NCBI GenBank assembly: GCA_963835555.1
Contig: CAWIGC010000036.1
Span: 133,432 to 197,431, forward strand
Reading direction: 5' to 3'
DNA from: Sulfopaludibacter sp963835555
GTDB taxonomy: Bacteria; Acidobacteriota; Terriglobia; Bryobacterales; Bryobacteraceae
DNA: 64,000 bases
The notes below the pieces were generated by a model. That model was given only the letters and a program-made list of their open reading frames with translations, was not told the origin of the DNA and did not search any database. The translations under genes were made by a program, and so were the position numbers. Below are positions 1-8,659 of this stretch, in pieces (the first letter of the stretch is position 1; the number at the start of each line of letters is the position of its first letter).

Positions 1-1
1 T

Positions 2-235
2 TCGGTAAACGATTCCCTGGCCTTCAACGAATTGAAAAAACTGCTGGAGACCACCGACGGCAATCTGAGCGTCCACGCCCGCAAACTGGAAGAGGCGGGG
101 TACATTTCCTGCTCGAAGAGCTTCGAGGGACGCATGCCGAAGACGGAATACCGGATCACGGTGCCGGGGCGGCGCGCGCTGGAGCGGTATCTGGATCACA
201 TGGAATCGCTGATTCAGGTGATGCGGGAGCGGTAG
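2..235 (+). CDS. winged-helix transcriptional regulator, 3' part (cut by window edge)
   Basis: The reading frame is open from base 2, so the gene begins before the window. The visible 77 residues contain the recognition helix and wing of a MarR/PadR-like winged helix: a stretch around LAFNELKKLLETTDGNLSVH, then a wing that ends in EYRITVPGRRALERYLDHME, typical of the HTH_34 (winged-helix DNA-binding) type of small regulator. These proteins are usually about 100 residues, so most of the protein is present. An in-frame TTG at 32 would be an internal start and is unlikely. The stop lies 12 bases before uppS, so the two may be co-transcribed. The DNA target cannot be inferred. Confidence 0.75.
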   Translation, partial: SVNDSLAFNELKKLLETTDGNLSVHARKLEEAGYISCSKSFEGRMPKTEYRITVPGRRALERYLDHMESLIQVMRER

Positions 236-247
236 GGGTCTTTTTTT

Positions 248-958
248 ATGCGCGATTACTTTACACTACAAAGTTCTCTGCACGTAGGGATCATCATGGA
301 TGGCAATGGCCGCTGGGCCACGGCGCGGGGCCTGCCGCGGCTGGCTGGGCACGAGGCGGGCGCCGAGGCGGTGAATCGCGTGGTGGAGGCGGCGCCGGGA
401 TGCGGCGTGGCGGTGCTGACGCTGTTCGCATTCTCCTCGGACAATTGGAGCCGCCCGAAGGACGAAGTGGCCGCGTTGATGCGGCTGTTCGCCTGCTATC
501 TGGAACGGGAGGCGGCACGCTGCGTGGAAAATGGAATCCGGCTGGAAGTGATTGGCCGGCGCGATCGCTTGAGCCGGAAGCTGCTGGCGGCTATCGGGAA
601 GGCGGAACTCGCCACGGCCGGAGGCTCGGCGCTGCGTTTACGGATCGCGGTGGACTACTCCGCGCGGGATGCGATCCTGGCGGCGGCGCGCGGGCTGCCG
701 CAGCTTTCGCGCGAATCGCTGGAAACGCGTCTGGGGCCGCCGGTGGACCTGCTGATCCGGACCGGCGGCGAGCAGCGGCTCAGCGACTTTATGTTGTGGG
801 AATGCGCCTATGCGGAGCTGGTGTTTGCGCGGCGAATGTGGCCGGATTTCGACGCCGCGGACCTGGCTTCGGCGCTCCAGGACTTCCATTGCCGGGAGCG
901 GCGATTCGGCGCGGTGCCGGTGCCCGGGATCCGCCGCCAGGAAGCGTGGCTGGACTAG
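248..958 (+). CDS. uppS: isoprenyl transferase (undecaprenyl diphosphate synthase)
   Basis: Cis-prenyltransferase that condenses isopentenyl diphosphate units onto farnesyl diphosphate to make the C55 lipid carrier for peptidoglycan and other wall polymers. The 236-residue product has the family landmarks in order: GIIMDGNGRWA with the catalytic Asp near residue 18, FAFSSDNWSRP near residue 60, and RTGGEQRLSDFMLWECAYAE near residue 175. The length is normal. The ATG follows a run of seven T and an AGGGG stretch about 10 bases upstream that can act as ribosome binding site. The gene usually sits near cdsA and dxr, but here it follows a small regulator gene. Confidence 0.95.
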   Translation: MRDYFTLQSSLHVGIIMDGNGRWATARGLPRLAGHEAGAEAVNRVVEAAPGCGVAVLTLFAFSSDNWSRPKDEVAALMRLFACYLEREAARCVENGIRLEVIGRRDRLSRKLLAAIGKAELATAGGSALRLRIAVDYSARDAILAAARGLPQLSRESLETRLGPPVDLLIRTGGEQRLSDFMLWECAYAELVFARRMWPDFDAADLASALQDFHCRERRFGAVPVPGIRRQEAWLD

Positions 959-1300
959 ACGGATGTGTTGAGTCAGGGCACCGTCCGGGGGACCGACTCG
1001 GCGGGAGCAGCGACTGCGATGAGAAGTGGACAAACAGAACTTGGATTTGTAAACGCTGCGCGTTAGGGGGGATCTTCGGCCGAATGCCAGATCTCATCGT
1101 CGGGCGTTTTGCGGTCAAGTTGACCGCTCTCACCCAACTTCGCTTGGAGCGTCACTTCGGAGAGCTTCTCGCGTGCGGAACCCTGAGCAAGGGCACGCCT
1201 TGGCCCATGGCCGCAGGAAAATTCACCGGCCAGCCGCTGCGCTCGTACACCCTAATATTAGAGAAGAGCAGTTCGACTGGTCCGAAGGTGCCTCGATCAA
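959..1300 (+). other. 342-bp stretch without a recognisable gene
   Basis: No reading frame here has the composition of a known family, and no RNA gene or repeat was seen. Frames that cross it are extensions of shadows of uppS. It separates uppS from the decayed PIN-like gene and may hold that gene's former promoter region. Confidence 0.4.
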
Positions 1301-1783
1301 ATGCGCGTCACCAAACAGATGCCCGGCAATCAAACGGGCAAGAGCATTCTCTATCTCGACCAGAACTTCCTGTCATCTGTTCACCGAGGCGGTATCGAAA
1401 ATGAGTGGGCAACGGCGCTGATGGCCAAGGTCACTCGCGTCCTTGACCTCCAACTGTTGGCGATTCCCTACTCCTCTACCCACATCAATGAGGCTGATTT
1501 GAATGGAGACTACCGTAACGCCCCGGTGCAGTTTATTTAAGGAGTTTCGCGCGGACACCAATTTGAACCGTACTACCGCGTCGAAGAAACGCAGATTGTA
1601 AAAGCGTTTCAATGCTTCCTGGATGATGCGCCGCCCGTTTATCAAAAGGAGGAACGCGATGCGTTGTCCGCGAGCGTTCACGATTGGGACGGCGACTAGT
1701 CCGTTAGCGTATTCAGCGCCGCTAGGGACGCAGACCGACGGTCTCTGTTTAAGCAGAGACGTGGAGGCAGATTTCGGCTGTAG
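1301..1783 (+). pseudogene. PIN-like nuclease-type gene with two in-frame nonsense codons
   Basis: An ATG at 1301 opens a frame whose start (ILYLDQNFLSSVHRG) resembles PIN-like proteins that begin with an LDQN motif. The frame hits TAA at 1538-1540, continues with coherent coding (GHQFEPYYRVEETQIVKAFQ, then YQKEERDALSASVHDWDGD), hits TAG at 1697-1699 and ends at TAG 1781-1783. Both inner stops lie in the same frame and each is one substitution away from a sense codon (AAA, CAG). No frameshift is needed. This suggests real decay by point mutation. The family assignment is tentative; the broken state is read directly from the sequence. It neighbours a hicBA pair, so the patch may be a toxin/defence remnant. 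Confidence 0.5.
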
Positions 1784-1820
1784 GGTGTTCGGACTTTCGC
1801 CGTTATCCAGCGAAGAACTG

Positions 1821-2032
1821 CTACACGTCCTCGGGACGCAAGCCGGTCTTTTTCGCGATCTGTGCGAGCAATCCAGGACCGATTTCCTCGCTGTCATGAA
1901 AGGCAAATGTGTAGTTGGGCCAGCCAGGTCGCTGTAGCCGACGGTGGGATCCGTTTTGCCATGCGATCGTCCATCCGATTCGGATAAGGGCGGATAAAGT
2001 CTCCTCGCCTTCACCGATGGCCAACGGCTCAT
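1821..2032 (-). pseudogene. hicA: HicA-family mRNA interferase toxin, frameshifted
   Basis: The frame starts at ATG 2032 (MSRWPSVKARR), which overlaps the hicB stop as ATGA. It then needs one missing base near 1996-2001 to continue as ALIRIGWTIAWQNGSHR and FAFHDSEEIGPGLLAQIAKK, the conserved HicA core with the GSHR catalytic-histidine motif. Restoring one base gives 70 codons, the normal HicA size. HicA toxins are double-stranded-RNA-binding-fold RNases that cleave mRNA until bound by HicB. As written, the toxin cannot be made. The loss could be real inactivation or one of the single-base errors common in this window. Confidence 0.65.
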
Positions 2033-2253
2033 GCGATGGAGAAGACCTTCTCGAACTGCGGCGGGACGTCCTCTCCATGATCGATGCAATCGGCGGCAAC
2101 TCGCAGAGCCAACGCTCGGACGGCTGCAACTGCCGCCTCGCGAGTCGAACCGTAGGCCATCACCCCGGGCATGGATTCGATATCGGCCCACCAACGACCG
2201 TCGTCCTCTTGTCCCAGCGCGACGGGAATTGATTCGGGCAAGGGTGTTTCCAT
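2029..2253 (-). CDS. hicB: HicB-family antitoxin
   Basis: A 74-residue protein with the HicB partial RNase-H-like fold: ALGQEDDGRWWADIESMPGV followed by AYGSTREAAVAAVRALALR, ending ...QFEKVFSIA. It should bind and neutralise HicA and may autorepress the operon. The start at 2253 is chosen because a GGGGAG ribosome binding site precedes it by 6 bases; longer in-frame starts add unrelated residues. The gene order is antitoxin first, and its TGA overlaps the hicA ATG. No C-terminal DNA-binding extension is visible, so this is the short HicB form. Confidence 0.8.
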   Translation of the reverse strand: METPLPESIPVALGQEDDGRWWADIESMPGVMAYGSTREAAVAAVRALALRVAADCIDHGEDVPPQFEKVFSIA

Positions 2254-2275
2254 CGATGGTGCGCTCCCCACAGGT

Positions 2276-2281
2276 ATTATA
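2276..2281 (-). promoter_or_regulatory. -10 box TATAAT upstream of hicBA
   Basis: A perfect TATAAT on the minus strand ends 22 bases before the hicB ATG, leaving room for a short leader that carries the GGGGAG ribosome binding site. No good -35 element is visible. Confidence 0.45.
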
Positions 2282-2387
2282 GTGTCCCGCACGCCGCCGC
2301 ACGCAAACGTCACATGACCGTGTTGTCCCCGACCCGTCGGAATGGGCCGCTCCGGAGGATGCCGGAGGTTCGGCGCTTCTTAACTGA

Positions 2388-2393
2388 TACAAT
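2388..2393 (+). promoter_or_regulatory. extended -10 box (TGA-TACAAT), leaderless-type
   Basis: TACAAT ends 7 bases before the ATG at 2401 and carries a TGn extension. The predicted transcript would start at or next to the ATG, and no Shine-Dalgarno is present between them. Confidence 0.5.
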
Positions 2394-2400
2394 CCCCAGT

Positions 2401-2781
2401 ATGGTTAAAGGCATCGAGCATACTGCTATCGCCTCACCCGATCCGCAGCGGTTGGCCCAATGGTACGTAGACTACCTGGACTTTGTGGTGAATTATCGCT
2501 CGGGATCCAGCAAGACGGTCTTCGTCAAAGCGGCCAATGGTTCCATGATTGAAATCATCGAAGCTCGAAACTCCGGCACCACGACGGACATGCGCGACGC
2601 CGGCCTGCGCCATCTGGCGATTGACGTGGACGACTTCGGTGCGGCCTATGCCCGCCTGAGCGCAGCGGGTGTGAAGTTTCTCACGGAACCGGAAACCAAG
2701 GGCGGGAATACCATCGCATTCTTTACGGATTGCGATGGCAACATTCTGCACCTGTTGCATCGGGAAGTGCCTTTGCCCTAG
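2401..2781 (+). CDS. VOC (glyoxalase/bleomycin-resistance fold) family protein
   Basis: A 126-residue single-unit VOC protein with two beta-alpha-beta-beta-beta modules: GIEHTAIASPDPQRLAQWY at the N-terminus and GLRHLAIDVDDFGAAYARL in the middle. Likely metal ligands are the His of EHTAI, the Glu in MIEIIEA and the His of LRHLAIDV; the usual last Glu (as in GNxxEL) is His here (GNILHLLH). The substrate is unknown; members include lyases, dioxygenases and resistance proteins. The start at 2401 is favoured by the MVKGIEHTAI start of the fold and by the TACAAT box 7 bases before it; a longer frame upstream looks non-coding. Confidence 0.8.
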   Translation: MVKGIEHTAIASPDPQRLAQWYVDYLDFVVNYRSGSSKTVFVKAANGSMIEIIEARNSGTTTDMRDAGLRHLAIDVDDFGAAYARLSAAGVKFLTEPETKGGNTIAFFTDCDGNILHLLHREVPLP

Positions 2782-2790
2782 CGGCGGGGC

Positions 2791-2796
2791 TATCCT
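2791..2796 (+). promoter_or_regulatory. -10-like box TATCCT, leaderless-type
   Basis: TATCCT ends 6 bases before ATG 2803. It fits the TANNNT pattern seen before other starts in this window and supports 2803 over 2821 as the first codon of the next gene. Confidence 0.35.
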
Positions 2797-2802
2797 ACGA
2801 GC

Positions 2803-3726
2803 ATGGACAGGCGGGCGAGCATGGACAGGCGGGCATTTCTGGCAATGGCGGCGGTGGCCGCGACGGGTCGCGCGGCAGTGCGCGGCATGCAGTTGCATCT
2901 GAGCTGCGGAGCTTTGGGTATCGCCGCGAACCAGCGGCAGGCGATCGATCTGGCGGCGAAGCACGGGTTCGACGCGGTGGATGCCGACGGCAAGTATCTG
3001 GGCGGGCTCGGCGCGGGCGAACTGAGCGATCTGCTGGGATACATGAAGTCGAAGAGCGTAGGTTGGGCCATGGCCGGGCTGCCGGTGGATTTCCGGCGCG
3101 ACGAGGCAACGTTCGCGACCGGTATCGCGGCCTTTCCGGCCTTCGTGCGCGGGGTGCAACGTGCGGGCGTCCGCATGGTCACCACTTACGTGCTGCCGAT
3201 GAGCAACGAGCACGCGTACCTGGCGAATTTCAAACTGCACGCGGCGCGACTGCGGCAGGCGGCCAGCGTGTTGCACGACGCCGGTATGCGTCTGGGCGTG
3301 GAGTATGTGGCGCCCAAAACTCTGTGGGCCTCGCAGCGGTACCCTTTCGCTCACACTATGGCGGAGATGCGCGAATTGCTGGGCGAAATCGGCTTGCCCA
3401 ACACCGGCCTGGTGATCGATAGCTGGCACTGGTATCACGCCGGCGATCAGGCGGCAGACATTCTGGCGCTGCGCGCCTCAGACGTGGTCTCGGTGGACCT
3501 GAACGATGCGCCCACGGGCGTTCCCAAGGACCAGATGGTGGATGGCAAGCGGGAACTGCCGGCGGCGACAGGCGTCATCGACGTGAAGAGTTTCCTGGGC
3601 GCGCTGCAAAAGATTGGCTTCCAGGGTCCGGTGCGCGCCGAACCTTTTAACGACGCGGTGCGGCACATGGCCGCGGACGACGCCGCCGAGGCGGCTCACA
3701 GCGGCCTGGTGAAGGCATTTTCGTAA
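2803..3726 (+). CDS. sugar phosphate isomerase/epimerase-type TIM barrel protein with Tat-like signal
   Basis: A 307-residue exported protein of the xylose-isomerase-like / AP-endonuclease-2 TIM-barrel family. The N-terminus has MDRRAFLAMAAVAATGRAA, a twin-arginine-like signal. Barrel landmarks include GFDAVDADGKYL, the Glu of LGVEYVAPK, DSWHWYH and the acidic VSVDLNDAP strand, as expected for divalent-metal-dependent sugar isomerases or epimerases. The specific substrate is unknown. The first 18 bases of the gene are almost exactly repeated (ATG at 2803 and 2821), so two starts are possible; the -10-like box favours 2803, while the Tat motif would fit either. Confidence 0.8.
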   Translation: MDRRASMDRRAFLAMAAVAATGRAAVRGMQLHLSCGALGIAANQRQAIDLAAKHGFDAVDADGKYLGGLGAGELSDLLGYMKSKSVGWAMAGLPVDFRRDEATFATGIAAFPAFVRGVQRAGVRMVTTYVLPMSNEHAYLANFKLHAARLRQAASVLHDAGMRLGVEYVAPKTLWASQRYPFAHTMAEMRELLGEIGLPNTGLVIDSWHWYHAGDQAADILALRASDVVSVDLNDAPTGVPKDQMVDGKRELPAATGVIDVKSFLGALQKIGFQGPVRAEPFNDAVRHMAADDAAEAAHSGLVKAFS

Positions 3727-3738
3727 CGGAGGCAAGCG

Positions 3739-4623
3739 ATGCTGAGTGGCGACCCATGGCCCCCTCTGCCCCTCGACGAGTGGCAGGACACCTGTAAGAC
3801 CCTGCACATGTGGCTTCAAGTGGTGGGTAAGATCCGTATGGCGTTGAGCACGCCATTGAACCACTGGTGGCACGTGACGCTTTACGTGACGGCGCGCGGA
3901 CTTTCCACCTCGCCGATTCCGTATGGCAATGGCGTGTTCGAAATCCAGTTTAATTTTCTGGAGCACCAGTTGGAGGTGGCGACCTGCGGCGGACCTGGCG
4001 TGGTGCTGCCCCTGCAACCGGAATCCGTGGCTGCGTTCTACGCCAGGGTAATGGAAGCGCTGCGCGGCCTCGGCATCGAGGTTTCGATCAATACCAAACC
4101 GCAGGAGATTCCCGACCCCATTCCGTTCGAGGAGGACTTCACGCACGCGTCGTACGACCGTGAGTACGCGCAGCGGTTCTTCCATATTCTGGTCTCCACC
4201 GAAAAGGTGATGCAGCAGTTCCGCTCCAGCTACCTGGGCAAGAGCAGCCCGGTGCAATTTTTCTGGGGTTCGATGGATCTTTCGTGCGTGCGATTTTCGG
4301 GGCGGCCGGCGGTGCCTCCACGCAAAGGGCGCATCACGGGCAATACCCACGAAGAAGTCGCGGTGGGGTTCTGGCCGGGAGCGGGACTGGGCGCCCCGGC
4401 GTTTTACGCCTATGCCGCGCCGCATCCGGCGGGATTGGAGGGGGACCGCATTCAGCCCGCGGCGGCCGGATGGAACAAGCAGATTGGCGAGTTCATCCTG
4501 CTATACGACGATGTGCGCAAGGCGCAGGATCCGGCGGCGGCGCTGCGGGCATTTTTTGACAGCGTGTATACGGCCGCCGCCGAGCGCGGCCACTGGGACC
4601 GGGCCGCGCTGGAAGTTGCATAG
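3739..4623 (+). CDS. DUF5996 family protein
   Basis: A 294-residue cytosolic protein of the DUF5996 family, with its typical start (WPPLPLDEWQDTCKTLHMWL), QFFWGSMDLSCVRFSGR in the middle and GFWPGAGLGAPAFYAYAAP towards the C-terminus. The biochemical role of this family is unknown. It follows the epimerase gene by 12 bases with a GGAGG ribosome binding site 7 bases before the ATG, so it is probably in the same operon. No signal peptide or membrane segment. Confidence 0.85.
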   Translation: MLSGDPWPPLPLDEWQDTCKTLHMWLQVVGKIRMALSTPLNHWWHVTLYVTARGLSTSPIPYGNGVFEIQFNFLEHQLEVATCGGPGVVLPLQPESVAAFYARVMEALRGLGIEVSINTKPQEIPDPIPFEEDFTHASYDREYAQRFFHILVSTEKVMQQFRSSYLGKSSPVQFFWGSMDLSCVRFSGRPAVPPRKGRITGNTHEEVAVGFWPGAGLGAPAFYAYAAPHPAGLEGDRIQPAAAGWNKQIGEFILLYDDVRKAQDPAAALRAFFDSVYTAAAERGHWDRAALEVA

Positions 4624-4633
4624 AGGGGAATAC

Positions 4634-4900
4634 ATGGCGAAACAATGCACTCACCTGGACGAGATTCGCTTCAAGACCACCAACAAACATGTCTGTGAAG
4701 ACTGCGTGAAGACAGGCGACAAATGGGTCCACCTGCGCTTATGCCTGGAATGCGGGCACGTGGGTTGTTGCGATTCTTCGAAGAACAAACACGCCACGAA
4801 GCATTTCCACGGCAGCCATCATCCGCTGGTGCGATCCATCGAACCGGGCGAAAGCTGGGTGTGGTGCTATGTGGATAACGACGTGGTCGGCGAATTGTGA
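4634..4900 (+). CDS. UBP-type zinc finger protein
   Basis: An 88-residue protein that is essentially one UBP-type zinc finger: CTHL near the start, CEDCVKTG, LCLECGHVGCCDSS, then HATKHFHGSHHPLVRS, and a C-terminal WVWCYVDNDVV. In eukaryotes this fold binds the ubiquitin C-terminus; in bacteria the ligand is unknown. The ATG at 4634 is 10 bases after the preceding stop and follows a GAGGGG ribosome binding site, which suggests operon membership with the DUF5996 gene. Confidence 0.9.
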   Translation: MAKQCTHLDEIRFKTTNKHVCEDCVKTGDKWVHLRLCLECGHVGCCDSSKNKHATKHFHGSHHPLVRSIEPGESWVWCYVDNDVVGEL

Positions 4901-4906
4901 GCCGGC

Positions 4907-5512
4907 CTACAAGGGCCGCATCATCAGGTTCCGGTATTGCACCACGCTGCCCTTGTTGTGCTGTTGCAGGGCCAGGTAGCCTTTGGTGTAGGTGTTCTTC
5001 AGGTCCACAAAATCGGTAACCATTTTGTCATTCACCAGGATGACGATGTGATTGCCGTGGACGATGGTCTGCTGGGTCCACCAGGTATCGTCGGGAATCA
5101 ATTGCTCGAGAACCTTGGACATGCCGTAGAGGCTGCCGGTGCGCTGCGGGTCGGGTGACGTATTTTCTACCTGGGATTCGTAGCCTTTGGGGAACCCGGG
5201 GCCGAATGCGGCGCGCGTATACATGCCGGAGTTGCCGCTGTGATTGAGCCTGACCTCGGCCCGGAACTCGCAATTCTCGCATTCGCGGACCATCCAGAAC
5301 AGGTGGCTGCGTTCGCCGTCGCCGGTAATGGCGCCGTCCACTACTTTCCAGCTCTCGGGATTGTCACCCGTCTTCCAGCCATCGAGGGTTTTGCCATCGA
5401 ACATGCTGATCCAGCCGTCCTTGCCGGCCACTGGCCCGGTTTGGTAGGCGTGCAGAGCGCCCAGCACGGCGGCCAGCGAGAGCGCACCCGCGATGAGGCA
5501 TGACTTTTTCAT
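4907..5512 (-). CDS. secreted DUF1080 (3-keto-disaccharide hydrolase-type) protein
   Basis: A 201-residue protein with a signal peptide (MKKSCLIAGALSLAAVLGAL) followed by one DUF1080 concanavalin-like domain: WISMFDGKTLDGWK, WKVVDGAITGDG, FRAEVRLNHSGNSGMYTR and the terminal QHNKGSVVQYRNLMMRPL. Family members hydrolyse 3-keto-glycosides or bind sugars in the periplasm; the substrate here is not known. The ATG is preceded by a GGAGAG ribosome binding site. The gene converges on the zinc finger gene with only 6 bases between stops. Confidence 0.9.
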   Translation of the reverse strand: MKKSCLIAGALSLAAVLGALHAYQTGPVAGKDGWISMFDGKTLDGWKTGDNPESWKVVDGAITGDGERSHLFWMVRECENCEFRAEVRLNHSGNSGMYTRAAFGPGFPKGYESQVENTSPDPQRTGSLYGMSKVLEQLIPDDTWWTQQTIVHGNHIVILVNDKMVTDFVDLKNTYTKGYLALQQHNKGSVVQYRNLMMRPL

Positions 5513-5749
5513 GAGATTCTCTCCGTTTACCCATACAGAGTAGCGCCGTTACCCTCACTGTGGGGTAGTCGGGGGTAGCCCGCATAAGACCATTTGGGTC
5601 TGAGCGCGTTTTCAGGTTATCTTTTTCTCAAATGACTCAGAAGCGTGTATGCCTTACCTGTAAGAACAAAGGCTGCGTGGCGAATTGCCGCTTCAGCAAG
5701 CCTGCGCCGGCTCGATCCACCCGTTTGGTTCAGATCGGGCGATAAACGC

Positions 5750-6013
5750 ATGGGCAACCTCTGCCAGATTCGTCGAGGGTACCGCGCCCAGTGGCGTGAC
5801 ATGGCCTTCTTTGTCGAAGGCGAAACGGCCCGGTGGACCCTGCGTGTCCACCGGGCGTCAGACAATCGACCGCTGTATGCGGCGGAGCGTTGCGGAATAG
5901 GGGCCGCACGCGCCGCCGCGGTGGAATTCGGAGTCTTCCGCGAACTGGGCCCGGCGAGCACGGTGGTTCCCTCCCAACTTGCCGGCGAACTGAACTGGCA
6001 GGAATACTGGTAA
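5750..6013 (+). CDS. hypothetical small protein
   Basis: An open frame of 87 residues from ATG 5750 (or longer from a GTG at 5645). It encodes ...MAFFVEGETARWTLRVHRASDNRPLYAAER... and ends in WQEYW. I do not recognise the family. The codon pattern is plausible but the start is uncertain, and no clear ribosome binding site is visible. It precedes the glycogen phosphorylase gene on the same strand by about 100 bases. Confidence 0.4.
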   Translation: MGNLCQIRRGYRAQWRDMAFFVEGETARWTLRVHRASDNRPLYAAERCGIGAARAAAVEFGVFRELGPASTVVPSQLAGELNWQEYW

Positions 6014-6118
6014 TCTTCCGCTCCTCCTCCCGCCGCATTTTCAACCCGTAAGTGCACCGTTTTCCAACGCCGAAGCATCTATGTGAGTGTTCTCCCAATC
6101 GAAAGGCGGGGCGCCGGC

Positions 6119-8643
6119 ATGGGCAACCTCAGGTACACGAATCTACCTTCCGAAACACCAGAAGAAGATGCGCTGGCAGAACTGGCACTGGACGTCAGCG
6201 CGCATTGGAGCCGCTTCACAGACCCTTTGTGGAGACAACTGAACCCCGACCTGTGGGAACGGACGGGCAATCCCTGGCTGGTGCTGCAAACGGTATCGAG
6301 TGAGAAGCTGAAGGCGGTCACCTCGCGGCCGGAGTTTCGCTCCCTGCTGGGCGAATTGCTGCAGGCACGCGCCGAGGATGCGCGGGCGCAACGCTGGTTT
6401 CAGCGGACCTACGGAAATTCCGCGCTGAAGACCGTGGCTTACTTCAGCATGGAATACATGTTGACGGAGGGCTTGCCGATTTATTCCGGCGGACTCGGCA
6501 ATGTGGCCGGCGATCAGTTGAAGGCGGCGGACGATCTGGGCGTTCCCGTCATCGGCATCGGCTTGCTTTACAGTCAGGGCTACTTCCGCCAGGTAGTGGA
6601 CCGCAACGGAGACCAGCGGGCGCTTTTCCCGTATAACGATCCCGGCCAGTTGCCCATCCGTCCGCTGCGCAAGGCCGATGGAGACTGGCTGCGCCTCTCG
6701 ATGGCGTTCCCTGGCTGCGAGCTGTGGGTCCGAGCGTGGGAGGCCCAAGTCGGGCCAGGCCAAGCTATATCTTTTGGACACCAACGATCCGGCGAACTAT
6801 CCCGAGTATCGCACCGTCACCAGCGAACTGTACGGCGGCGGACCCGAACTTCGTATCCGGCAGGAGATGGTGCTCGGAATCGGCGGCTGGCGCCTGCTGC
6901 AGGCCCTGGGGATTCAACCCGAGGTGTGTCATCTGAATGAGGGCCATGCCGCGTTCGCGGTGCTGGAGCGAGCGGCCAGCTTCATGGAGGAGTCCGGCCA
7001 GCCTTTCGACGTGGCGCTGGCGGCAACCCGCGCCGGCAATCTGTTCACCACGCACACCCCCGTGGAAGCAGGCTTCGACCGCTTTTCCGCCGACCTGATG
7101 CGGACCTGTTTCACGCGCTACTGCGCCGACCGCCTGCGGATCTCTTTTGACGAACTGATGGCGCTGGGCCGAAGCAACCCCGGCGATGGCGGTGAACCTT
7201 TCAACATGGCGTTTCTGGCGCTGCACGGAAGCGGCGCGGTGAACGGCGTCAGCCGCCTGCACGGCGCCGTCAGCCGGCAGTTGTTCCAGCCGCTCTTTCC
7301 GCGGTGGGCGACCGATGAGGTGCCGGTCGGGCACGTGACCAACGGAGTCCACGCTCCCACCTGGGATTCCGAGGAGTCCTACAACCTGTGGGCCGAAATA
7401 TGCGGCCACAAATGCTGGCGCGGCGACCTGACCCAGATGGAGACCAGGCTCCGGCAGACCTCCGACGGCTTGCTCTGGGGAATGCGGGCCCGCGCGAGAA
7501 AGTCGTTGATCGATTACGTTCGAAAGCATTACTCGCGGCAGATCGCCGTACAAGGCGCGTCGCAGGAGGAGGTTACGGCGGCCGCCGCGGTGTTCCATCC
7601 CGAGACCCTGACCCTTGGCTTCGCGCGCCGGTTCGCCACCTACAAACGCCCCACCCTGCTACTGCACGACCCGGAACGGCTGTTGCGGATTCTCTACAAC
7701 CGCGAGCGCCCGGTGCAACTGGTAATTGCGGGCAAAGCCCATCCCAACGATGGCGCGGGGCAGGACCTGATCCGTCAATGGACGAATTTCATCCGCGACC
7801 GGGGCTTGAATTCGCCGGTAGTCTTTCTGGGCGACTACGACATGCTGATGACCGAGCAACTGGTGGGCGGCGTCGATCTCTGGGTCAACACCCCGCGCAG
7901 GCCGTGGGAAGCCAGCGGCACCAGCGGCATGAAGGTACTGGTAAACGGCGGCCTGAACGTTTCGGAGCTGGACGGTTGGTGGGTGGAAGCCTACACTCCG
8001 GACGTGGGGCTGGGCCATTGGCGACGGGCGCGAGCATGGCGACGATCCGGCGTGGGACGCCGCCGAGGCCGATGCGCTTTACAACTTGCTGGAGCGCGAG
8101 ATTGTCCCGGAATTTTATCAGCGCGACGAGGCCGGGATTCCCCGGAAGTGGGTGGCGCGCATGCGCGAGAGCATGACCCGTTTGACGCCGCAGTATTCCG
8201 CGAACCGCGCGGTCCGCGAATACACCACCAATCACTATGTTCCGGCAGCCGCCGCTTTCGCCGCGCGCGCCGCACAGAACGGGAGCGCCGCGGCCGGCCT
8301 GGTATCGTGGCGGCAGAAGATCGCTACCGCGTGGAACGGCGTTTCCATGGGGCCGCTCACGGTCAAGAGCAATGCCGGCCAACTGGAGTTCGAGGTTCCG
8401 GTACACCTGGGGGAACTCGACCCGGACGCGGTGCGCGTGGAACTGTTTGCCAATGGCCGGAATGGCGACGGTCCGTTCCTCAAGGCAATGGATCGCACCG
8501 CACAATTGGCCGGCAACGGATACGTCTACGCGGCCAGCGTGGAGGATAATCGGAGCGCGGCCGATTTCACGCCGCGCGTCATTCCCTATCACCCCGACGC
8601 GGCCGTGCCGCTGGAAGCCCGCCAGATCTTCTGGCAGAAATAA
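6119..8643 (+). CDS. glgP: alpha-glucan (glycogen) phosphorylase, split by two single-base insertions
   Basis: GT35 phosphorylase of the TIGR02094 type, which releases glucose-1-phosphate from glycogen or maltodextrin using PLP. Frame one (from ATG 6119; GTG 6083 is possible) covers the N-terminus with YFSMEYMLTEGLPIYSGGLG. A surplus G near 6752-6754 moves the reading to a second frame with HLNEGHAAF, TTHTPVEAGFDRF, GFARRFATYKRP and the PLP-region PRRPWEASGTSGMKVLVNGG. A surplus G in the run 8006-8009 moves it to a third frame that ends at 8643. Removing both bases gives about 840 residues, a full-length enzyme. It sits 16 bases before the pirin gene, probably in one operon. Confidence 0.85.
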
Positions 8644-8659
8644 AGGAGACGAGGAGCCT

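Noticed and set aside
400..1404. A 334-codon plus-strand frame overlapping uppS
   Set aside because: It overlaps uppS in another frame, is Gly/Arg-rich and has no homologous motif; the part after 958 is not convincing either.
2434..3438. A 334-codon minus-strand frame across the VOC and epimerase genes
   Set aside because: Shadow of two well-supported plus-strand genes.
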